Positions 1 to 4,721 of a stretch of DNA of 6,308 bases are shown piece by piece. The stretch lies in assembly GCA_005888395.1 (NCBI GenBank), contig VAXF01000199.1:1-6308 (forward strand), read 5' to 3'. The notes under the pieces are model-generated. The model saw only the letters and a program-made list of their open reading frames with translations. It had not been told where the DNA came from and searched no databases. Positions within the stretch are counted from its first letter, which is position 1, and each line of letters opens with the position of its first letter. A program made the translations under genes and the position numbers. The DNA comes from Actinomycetota bacterium. GTDB taxonomy: Bacteria > Actinomycetota > Acidimicrobiia > Acidimicrobiales > AC-25.

Positions 1-426
1 GAAGGTGAGCCACAGCGAGTCGACGGCGTCGCGGTCGTCGTAGTCACGAAAGCGGTACGTCTGGCGCGTCTCCGGAAGGAAGACGCGCGCTCCCCCGTAG
101 CGAGCCGACAGCCCCGTGCTCAGGTCGCCACTGTCGGCGGTGCGGGCCGTGAGCCGGTAGAAGGCGAGCGGCAGCGCGCGGAGACCTTCGAACGACTGCG
201 CCTGCGACCGCCGGAACTCGTCGGGCGCCTCAGGGTCGAGCGTGGCGAGGAACGCGCTCTCGTCGCCGCGCCGAAGCGCGCCCACGCGGGCGTCGAGCAC
301 CTTCTGCACGCTCGCCACCGGATCGTCCGCGGCGTGGGCGAGGCGCGCCGGTCCGACCGCGACCAGCGCGCACGGCGCGAGAACGAGAACGACGAGCGCG
401 GGCCGCCGGAGCACACCTGCCATCAT
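1..426 (-). CDS. Exported protein of unknown function, N-terminal part only (runs off the left edge)
   Basis: The leftward frame stays open for 142 codons from an ATG-ATG pair and leaves the window without a stop. Residues 1-32 look like a Sec signal peptide: two arginines at 7-8, a hydrophobic core at about 10-24, and an Ala-His-Ala signal-peptidase-I-type site at 30-32. The mature part starts with a predicted helical segment (about 36-60), with the 'DARVGALRRGDESAFLATLDP' type pattern of NTF2-like/limiting-repeat modules. A strand-rich part follows with 'LPLAFYRL' and 'YRFRDYD'. From memory, this N-terminal layout occurs in large actinobacterial exported proteins that end in a peptidase-MA-like (gluzincin) domain. 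That domain would lie outside the window, so the role is a guess. The start is uncertain: no clear Shine-Dalgarno precedes either ATG, and a GTG at 414 would also leave a usable signal peptide. The coding assignment is firmer than any function. Confidence 0.75.
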   Translation of the reverse strand, partial: MMAGVLRRPALVVLVLAPCALVAVGPARLAHAADDPVASVQKVLDARVGALRRGDESAFLATLDPEAPDEFRRSQAQSFEGLRALPLAFYRLTARTADSGDLSTGLSARYGGARVFLPETRQTYRFRDYDDRDAVDSLWLTF

Positions 427-432
427 TGCCCG

Positions 433-807
433 GTGCTGCGGGTCACCGGTGTCGACCACCTCGTCGTCAACGTCGCCGACGTCGAACGGTCGCTGAGCTG
501 GTATGCCGACGTCCTCGGGCTCGAGCCCCTGCGGGCCGACGAGTGGCGCCGGGGAGAGGTGCCGTTCCCGTCGGTCCGGGTGAACGAGAGCACCGTCATC
601 GACCTGTTCGAGTCGAGGCGCAGCGGTGTCAACGTCGACCACTTCTGCCTGGTCATCGAGCCCGTCGACCTCGATGGGCTGGTGGCGTCGGGACGCCTCG
701 ACGTGCGGAGCGGCCCGGGCCCGCGATGGGGCGCCCGCGGCACCGGCCAGTCGATCTACATCTCGGACCCCGACGGGAACACCATCGAGCTGCGTCACTA
801 CGGATAG
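433..807 (+). CDS. VOC (glyoxalase/bleomycin-resistance/dioxygenase) family protein
   Basis: A 124-residue protein of normal length for a single VOC protomer (two beta-alpha-beta-beta-beta modules). Module one starts 'VTGVDHLVVNVADVERSLSW' and module two 'VNVDHFCLVIE'. The C-terminal signature 'SDPDGNTIEL' is typical of the family. Candidate metal ligands are His9, Glu60, His70 and Glu119. The 51-residue spacing from His9 to Glu60 matches that between His5 and Glu56 in E. coli glyoxalase I, so a divalent metal site is likely. VOC proteins include glyoxalases, epimerases, thiol transferases and extradiol dioxygenases, and the substrate cannot be read here. The GTG at 433 is chosen because homology begins a few residues later. 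The open frame extends upstream to a GTG at 334, but that part is antisense to the divergent gene. No convincing Shine-Dalgarno precedes 433. The cupin gene follows 10 bases downstream and is probably co-transcribed. Confidence 0.88.
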   Translation: MLRVTGVDHLVVNVADVERSLSWYADVLGLEPLRADEWRRGEVPFPSVRVNESTVIDLFESRRSGVNVDHFCLVIEPVDLDGLVASGRLDVRSGPGPRWGARGTGQSIYISDPDGNTIELRHYG

Positions 808-810
808 GAG
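806..810 (+). promoter_or_regulatory. Ribosome binding site of the cupin gene
   Basis: AGGAG lies 7 bases before the GTG at 818. It shares two bases with the TAG stop of the upstream VOC gene (805-807). It fixes the cupin start although the frame is open far upstream, and it suggests that ribosomes ending on the VOC gene re-initiate here. Confidence 0.75.
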
Positions 811-817
811 CTCCTCC

Positions 818-1297
818 GTGCGCAAGATCGCCGTCGCCTCAGTCGCGCTCGCGCTCACGGTGACGGCCGCGGGCGGCTATGCCCTGGGCGCGTCCCGTCG
901 CACGCCCACAGTGGTGCGCCAGCCCCTGGCCGTTTCACCCGATCCGGTGGGCGCGGCGGGGCGCACGATCGGGCTGGCGCGCGTGCTGATCCCGCCCGGT
1001 GTGAAACTGGCGCCGCACTACCACGAGGGGACACAGGTCGCCTACGTGCAGTCGGGTGTGCTGACCTACTCGGTCCATCGTGGCTCGGCCGAGCTCATGA
1101 GAGGCCCGGCTGCTCCGTCACCTCGACTGGTGCGCCGGATCCGCGCCGGCGAGACGGTTCGGATCCACGCCGGCGAGTGGCTGATCGAGCAGCCCGACGA
1201 CGTCCACAGCGCGGCAAACCGCGGCCACAAGACGATCGTGATCTACCAGGCGACGCTGCTCCGCACCGGCGCTCCTCCATCCAACCCGGCGCCGTGA
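818..1297 (+). CDS. Exported or membrane-anchored cupin-domain protein
   Basis: A 159-residue protein with an N-terminal hydrophobic stretch (about 5-24, after Arg2 and Lys3) ending in 'YALGASRR'. It looks like a signal peptide or signal anchor without an obvious cleavage box. One cupin barrel spans about 50-148. Motif 1 is 'HYHEGTQVAYVQSG' (His67, His69, Gln73, Gly80); the usual glutamate ligand is replaced by glutamine. Motif 2 is 'PDDVHSAAN' (His130, Asn134). The His/His/Gln/His set is still compatible with a bound metal, and Gln occurs at this place in some cupins. Small cupins bind sugars or organic acids or act as dioxygenases; no substrate can be assigned. A cell-surface or periplasm-like location is inferred. 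The frame is open upstream to 626, but the strong ribosome binding site and signal sequence support 818. Confidence 0.85.
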   Translation: MRKIAVASVALALTVTAAGGYALGASRRTPTVVRQPLAVSPDPVGAAGRTIGLARVLIPPGVKLAPHYHEGTQVAYVQSGVLTYSVHRGSAELMRGPAAPSPRLVRRIRAGETVRIHAGEWLIEQPDDVHSAANRGHKTIVIYQATLLRTGAPPSNPAP

Positions 1298-1332
1298 CAC
1301 CGCCGGCGACGCCGCCCCCGTGACGACCGTGG

Positions 1333-1947
1333 TTATGGGCTGCCCTGGAAGTCGTAGCTGCTGGGGATCTCCGCCGGCGGCGTGCCGATCACGATCGCGA
1401 TCTCCTCGTGCCCGACGATCGGGATCGCCGTCGGGTCGCCCGTTCGCTCGTGGCCGCCGACGTAGAACCGCACGTGCGTCTGGGGGGCGCAGTAGCCGCC
1501 CACGCACGTGGCCGTGAGCCGCACCCCCCACTCCGTGAACAGCCGGCCCAGCGTGAAGGTCTCCCGACGGGGCGCCTCCATGTGGATCCACCCCGACCGA
1601 TCGTGCGTGTGGAGCGTCGAGATCCGCCGGGCGACGACGTCGATGCCGATGCCCGCGGCCACGGGTACGCGCGTGCCGTCGACGAACACGTCGAGGTGGG
1701 CGTGGACGTGGAACGCGAGCGCCTCCGCCTTGAGCCGCGGCAGGCCGGCCGCGGCCATACGCTGGACGCCGTGGTCGGGGGCCGGCCAGGGTGCCGGCCC
1801 CACGTTCAGCTCCAGCAGGGGCGGGCTGACCGTCGGCGCCGGCTTCCCCACGCTCGACTTGGCCGGGGACGACCCGCCGCCACAGGCCGCGGGCAGGGTG
1901 AGGGCGACGGCCATGACGAGGCTGCCGGCGGCCGACCTGACGCGCAT
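1333..1947 (-). CDS. Probable lipoprotein with histidine clusters, function unknown
   Basis: A 204-residue protein. The N-terminus carries Arg2/Arg4, a hydrophobic core and 'LPAAC' at 18-22, followed by Gly/Ser/Pro-rich linker. This is a lipobox-like end with Cys22 as the predicted lipidated residue, although Pro at -3 is not the classical Leu/Val/Ile. The folded part (about 70-198) contains 'FHVHAHLDVFVDG' (His80, 82, 84), 'LHTHD' (His113, 115), 'GWIHMEAP' (His122), 'FTLGRLFTEWGVRL' and a Cys148-(4 residues)-Cys153 pair that could form a disulfide. I recall this His-rich pattern from many uncharacterised actinobacterial exported proteins and know no established function. The histidines suggest metal binding, which is inference. 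The ATG start gives a complete signal sequence. It has only a GAGG touching the ATG, too close for a normal Shine-Dalgarno, so translation may be leaderless. Confidence 0.85.
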   Translation of the reverse strand: MRVRSAAGSLVMAVALTLPAACGGGSSPAKSSVGKPAPTVSPPLLELNVGPAPWPAPDHGVQRMAAAGLPRLKAEALAFHVHAHLDVFVDGTRVPVAAGIGIDVVARRISTLHTHDRSGWIHMEAPRRETFTLGRLFTEWGVRLTATCVGGYCAPQTHVRFYVGGHERTGDPTAIPIVGHEEIAIVIGTPPAEIPSSYDFQGSP

Positions 1948-1953
1948 CCTCGG

Positions 1954-1959
1954 ACGCTA
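1954..1959 (-). promoter_or_regulatory. Candidate -10 element of a leaderless promoter for the lipoprotein gene
   Basis: On the minus strand TAGCGT lies at exactly -12 to -7 relative to the A of the lipoprotein ATG. It fits the TANNNT pattern typical of leaderless actinobacterial transcripts that start at the initiation codon. This agrees with the missing Shine-Dalgarno. A six-base degenerate match can arise by chance, and I see no good -35. Confidence 0.35.
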
Positions 1960-1997
1960 CCGATATTGCCCATTGATTCGGCACCACCCGCGGGGGT

Positions 1998-2003
1998 AGA
2001 AGG
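1998..2003 (+). promoter_or_regulatory. Ribosome binding site of the hemerythrin-domain gene
   Basis: AGAAGG, one mismatch from AGGAGG, sits 6 bases before the ATG at 2010 and supports that start. The rest of the 62-base divergent gap (1948-2009) is less GC-rich around 1960-1979. It holds a weak -10-like GATATT (1962-1967) and an 8-base CCCGCGGG palindrome (1987-1994). Neither is strong enough to list alone. Confidence 0.6.
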
Positions 2004-2009
2004 CGGGGC

Positions 2010-2594
2010 ATGGACGCCATCAGCCTGCTGAAGCAGGACCACAGGAAGGTCGACGCGCTGTTCCGGCAGTTCGAGCGGGCAGGGCCCGCCCGTGGAGGCG
2101 GGCAGAAGAAGGGGCTGCTCGAGAAGATCATCCGGGAGCTCTCGGTGCACACCGCGATCGAGGAGCAGGTCTTCTACCCGTTGGTGCGCAAGGGCGCCCC
2201 CGACACGACCGACAACGTGCTCATCGCGCTCGAGCAGCACCACGTCGCCAAGTGGGAGCTCGACGAGCTCGAGGGGATGGACCCCGACGACGACCGTTTC
2301 GAGGCCAAGGTCCTGGTGTTGATCGACAACATCCGCCATCACGTCGAGGAGGAGGAGGAGGCGCTCTTCCCGCAGGTGCAGGCGGGGCTCACCCGCCAGC
2401 AGCTCGACGAGATCGGCAACCGGCTGGCCCAGGCGCGCGAGTCCGTGCCCACACGTCCGCACCCGCGGATGCCCGACGAGCCGCCGGGCAACGTCGTCGC
2501 CGGCCCGGCCGCGGCAGTCGTCGACCGCGCCTACGAGCGCGGCAAGGAAGCTGTCGAGCAGATCAGGGAGCAGGTCGGCCGCACAGGCGACTAA
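2010..2594 (+). CDS. Hemerythrin HHE-domain protein
   Basis: A 194-residue cytosolic protein with no signal sequence. Residues 1-145 form the four-helix hemerythrin-like bundle. The expected di-iron ligands are visible in order: His11 ('KQDHRKV'), His47 and Glu51 ('VHTAIEEQ'), His77 or His78 ('EQHHVAKW'), and His110/His111 with Glu114/Glu115 in 'IRHHVEEEEEALFP'. Such proteins bind a non-haem di-iron centre and sense, store or react with O2, NO or peroxide, or handle iron; which applies here is unknown. Residues 146-166 are a proline-rich linker. Residues 167-190 form a short charged helix ('VVDRAYERGKEAVEQIREQV'), an extension beyond the core domain that could mediate oligomerisation or partner contact (inference). 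The TAA stop overlaps the stop of the convergent mshC. The divergent neighbour is the His-rich lipoprotein, so shared regulation is possible. Confidence 0.92.
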   Translation: MDAISLLKQDHRKVDALFRQFERAGPARGGGQKKGLLEKIIRELSVHTAIEEQVFYPLVRKGAPDTTDNVLIALEQHHVAKWELDELEGMDPDDDRFEAKVLVLIDNIRHHVEEEEEALFPQVQAGLTRQQLDEIGNRLAQARESVPTRPHPRMPDEPPGNVVAGPAAAVVDRAYERGKEAVEQIREQVGRTGD

Positions 2595-3718
2595 CCCACC
2601 ACCGGATCGAGCTCCACCCCCAACAACGCCGCCGCCGCCGAGGCGCCCTCGCCGCGCGCCACGGCGGCGTCGATGGCCGCCGCGGCGCCCGGCGTGTCGA
2701 GATCGTCGTCGAGCGCGGCGCGCGCCTGGTCGAGGGCGGCGTCACCCGCCCCTGCGGCCCGCCAGCGCTGGAGGCGTTCCGTCGCCGTTGGCAAGAGATC
2801 GTCGGTCCACTCCCACGAGTCGCGGTAGTGGTGCGAGACCAGCGCCAGCCGGATGGCCATCGGATCCCACTCCTTCACCAGGTCGCTGACGAAGACCAGG
2901 TTGCCGAGCGACTTCGACATCTTCTCGCCGCCCAGCCTCACCATGAACTGGTGCATCCCGTGGCGCACGAACGGCTCCCCCGTCGCGCCCTCCGACTGGG
3001 CGGCCTCACACTCGTGGTGGGGGAAGATCAGGTCGGTGCCGCCGCCGTGCAGGTCGATCGTGGTGCCCAACTCGCGCAGCGCGAGGGCGGAGCATTCGAT
3101 GTGCCAGCCGGGACGGCCGGGGCCCCACAGTGAGTCCCACGCCGGCTCGTCGGGCGCCGACGGCTGCCACAGGACGAAGTCGAGCGGATCGCGCTTGTGG
3201 GGGTCGTCGGGCTTGCCGCCGTGCTCGCGCGCCAGCGCCAGCATCTCCTCGCTCGACAGGTGGCTCAGCTGCCCGAACCTCGGAAAGGTCGCGACGCTGA
3301 AGTAGACGGCGCCACCCGCCTCGTACGCGTGGCCGCGGTCGAGGACCATGGCGATGAAGCCGCGGATGTCGGGGATCGCCGAGGTGGCGCGTGGCTCGCT
3401 GAAGCACGGCAGCGAGTTGAGCGCCTTCATGTCGGCGTCGAAGCGCGCGGTCTCCTCGGCGGCGAGGTCGAGGTAGTGCACGCCCAGCTCGCGCGCCTTG
3501 CGAAGGATGTCGTCGTCGACGTCGGTCACGTTGCGCACCAGCTGGGTCTTGTGCCCGAGGTCGCGCAGGCGCCGCTGCAACACGTCGTAGGTGACGTAGG
3601 CGGTGGCGTGTCCAACATGCGTGGCGTCGTACGGCGTGATGCCGCACGTGTACATCTTCGCAACCGGGCCCGGCTCGAAGGGCACCACCGCCCGCCGCGC
3701 GGTGTCGTACAACCTCAT
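2591..3718 (-). CDS. mshC: L-cysteine:1D-myo-inosityl 2-amino-2-deoxy-alpha-D-glucopyranoside ligase (MshC)
   Basis: Likely the ATP-dependent ligase that joins cysteine to GlcN-inositol (Cys-AMP intermediate), the penultimate step of mycothiol synthesis in the cytosol. MshC is a class-I aminoacyl-tRNA-synthetase fold derived from CysRS. The 375-residue protein has 'MYTCGITPYDATHVGHA' (22-38), which carries the HIGH-like motif and the 'CGITPYDATH' wording diagnostic of MshC, whereas CysRS has 'CGPTVYD'. Zinc/cysteine-site residues are Cys25, Trp205, Cys209, His234 and Glu238; KMSKS is at 266-270. Only about 105 residues follow KMSKS, so the C-terminal anticodon-binding part of CysRS (about 460 residues in E. 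coli) is missing. The ending 'DDLDTPGAAAAID...LLGVEL' closely follows mycobacterial MshC. The ATG overlaps the npdG stop (ATGA), indicating translational coupling; it has no Shine-Dalgarno of its own. The frame is open upstream to 4606, but homology starts at 'RLYDTA'. A truncated CysRS is the alternative, judged less likely. Confidence 0.87.
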   Translation of the reverse strand: MRLYDTARRAVVPFEPGPVAKMYTCGITPYDATHVGHATAYVTYDVLQRRLRDLGHKTQLVRNVTDVDDDILRKARELGVHYLDLAAEETARFDADMKALNSLPCFSEPRATSAIPDIRGFIAMVLDRGHAYEAGGAVYFSVATFPRFGQLSHLSSEEMLALAREHGGKPDDPHKRDPLDFVLWQPSAPDEPAWDSLWGPGRPGWHIECSALALRELGTTIDLHGGGTDLIFPHHECEAAQSEGATGEPFVRHGMHQFMVRLGGEKMSKSLGNLVFVSDLVKEWDPMAIRLALVSHHYRDSWEWTDDLLPTATERLQRWRAAGAGDAALDQARAALDDDLDTPGAAAAIDAAVARGEGASAAAALLGVELDPVVG

Positions 3719-4374
3719 GCAGTATCGATGCCGGTGAAACGCACAGCCGCCCGGGTCCGGTAGCGGACGTTGAGCTGGAGCAGGACCGCCGTGAACGCCT
3801 CGATGGCGGCGGCGTTGGACAGGTAACCGGCGTCGAGGGGGCGCAGGCCCGGGACCATCGAAACGAGCTCGGCGGTCGCCTTGGTGGCCTCGGGGTGGTC
3901 GGAGCACACGAGCACGTCGCTCTCGAGCGGTCGGGCGAGATCGGCCAGCGCCCGGGCCGGCACGTGGTGGAAGGCGGCCGCCACCATCGCGTCGGCGACG
4001 GCCGACTGCACGTGGGCCGCCACCGAGCCGCGCGGCGGCACCAGCGGCTGGAACTCGTCGCCGACGCGAACGAGGGCGTTGGCCATCGACACGACCACCT
4101 TGCCGGCGAGCTGCTCGCCGACCGACCGGGCCGTGGCCGCGGCGGCGTCCCAGGGTGTGCCCACGATCACCAGCTCGGCCTCGGCCGCTCCCGCGTTCTC
4201 GGCACCTTCGAGGGGGAGCTCGCGGTCGGGCCATCGCTCCTGCAGCGACCGGCACGTCTCCTTCGCCCGCTCCACGGCGCGCGAGCCGATCACCACCTCG
4301 ACACCGGCCGACGCCAGACGCACCGCGAGCGCGCTGCCGGCCGGTCCCGTCCCTCCGAGAACACCCACTCTCAC
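3715..4374 (-). CDS. npdG: NADPH-dependent F420 reductase (F420H2:NADP+ oxidoreductase, NpdG)
   Basis: Transfers hydride between coenzyme F420 and NADP(H) in the cytosol. In actinobacteria it mainly supplies F420H2 to F420-dependent reductases. From the GTG at 4374 the protein has 219 residues, normal for the family. A Rossmann N-terminus 'VGVLGGTGPAG' (3-13) is followed by 'VVIGSR' (27-32), whose Ser31-Arg32 suits the NADP 2'-phosphate. 'AFHHVPA' (near 134-140) and the C-terminal 'LRPLDAGYLSNAAAIEAF' region (from 178) are typical of NpdG/Fno. Two starts are possible. GTG 4380 would overlap the upstream stop by 4 bases, but its Shine-Dalgarno would be only 2 bases away. GTG 4374 has GGAG at 8 bases and matches the usual family start just before 'VGVLGG', so I prefer it. 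The 3' end overlaps mshC by 4 bases. Related reductases that do not use F420 cannot be fully excluded. Confidence 0.87.
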   Translation of the reverse strand: MRVGVLGGTGPAGSALAVRLASAGVEVVIGSRAVERAKETCRSLQERWPDRELPLEGAENAGAAEAELVIVGTPWDAAAATARSVGEQLAGKVVVSMANALVRVGDEFQPLVPPRGSVAAHVQSAVADAMVAAAFHHVPARALADLARPLESDVLVCSDHPEATKATAELVSMVPGLRPLDAGYLSNAAAIEAFTAVLLQLNVRYRTRAAVRFTGIDTA

Positions 4375-4376
4375 GA

Positions 4377-4721
4377 TCACGACTCCAGGTACTTCGGGTT
4401 GGCCACCTCGAGCTTGGCCCGCACAGTCTGCCGGACGAAGCCGACCACCTCGTCGTACCGGTCGTCGAGCGCGCCGGTGCGGATGGCGGCCGCCAGCTCG
4501 GCGTCGTCGGCGAGACCGAGCCGCGCCAGCCCCGCGGCGTGGGCTGCGGCCTGACCGGAACCGAGGGCCAGCTCGCGCTCGACCATCCCGAGTACGTTGA
4601 CAGCAACGCGCGTATGAAACTGCACCCGTCCCTCTGTCGTCGGCATGACGTCGCGCTCGAGGAACTCCCGGACGGCGACGACCAGCTCGTCCACCGTCGG
4701 CCGGTCGTGAAGCTCGCTCAC
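4377..4721 (-). CDS. DUF6285 family protein, partner of the upstream phosphotransferase
   Basis: A 114-residue, probably all-helical soluble protein. The N-terminal pattern 'HDRPTVDELVVAVREFLE' (5-22), then 'DVMPTTEGRVQFHTRVAVN' (24-42) and 'VERE' (47-50), matches the DUF6285 family as I know it. This family is very often encoded next to an APH-fold phosphotransferase and near acyl-CoA dehydrogenases. Its biochemical role is not established; a structural or regulatory partner of the kinase is inference from this constant pairing. The GTG start at 4721 forms a GTGA overlap with the phosphotransferase stop and has a GGAG Shine-Dalgarno 8 bases upstream. A longer frame begins at 4745, but those extra residues overlap the kinase's 3' end and do not look like the family N-terminus. 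The TGA at 4379-4377 ends 2 bases before the preferred npdG start. Confidence 0.85.
   Translation of the reverse strand: MSELHDRPTVDELVVAVREFLERDVMPTTEGRVQFHTRVAVNVLGMVERELALGSGQAAAHAAGLARLGLADDAELAAAIRTGALDDRYDEVVGFVRQTVRAKLEVANPKYLES
4383..4386 (-). promoter_or_regulatory. Ribosome binding site of npdG, decides its start
   Basis: GGAG on the minus strand lies inside the last codons of the DUF6285 gene. It is 8 bases before GTG 4374 and 2 bases before GTG 4380. The spacing favours 4374 as the npdG start. Confidence 0.5.

Noticed and set aside
807..814. GGAGCTCC palindrome covering the cupin ribosome binding site.
   Set aside because: With no loop it cannot fold on itself in the RNA. It is better explained as the Shine-Dalgarno plus chance.
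1298..1332. Possible terminator between the convergent cupin and lipoprotein genes (CGGC-GAC-GCCG around 1304-1314).
   Set aside because: The stem is only four pairs and no T-tract follows on either strand.
1118..2152. A 344-codon leftward open frame across the lipoprotein gene, the divergent promoter and the hemerythrin start.
   Set aside because: It is out of frame with the lipoprotein, which has a clean signal sequence and motifs. The composition is shadow-like, and it would be antisense to two supported genes.
2346..2361. GAG trinucleotide repeat in the hemerythrin gene.
   Set aside because: It encodes the run of glutamates around the last iron ligand, which is usual for the family. It is too short to argue for phase variation.
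1806..2462. A leftward open frame antisense to the hemerythrin gene that reads as leucine/aspartate/valine-rich and looks protein-like.
   Set aside because: That composition is expected from the antisense of a Glu/Gln/His-rich helical gene. The plus strand has all hemerythrin ligands and a ribosome binding site.
2591..4606. A single 671-codon leftward open frame covering mshC and all of npdG and part of the DUF6285 gene.
   Set aside because: Only the part from 3718 downward has family homology. The rest is an Arg/Gly/Pro-rich shadow in another frame of the intact npdG, a usual effect of high GC.
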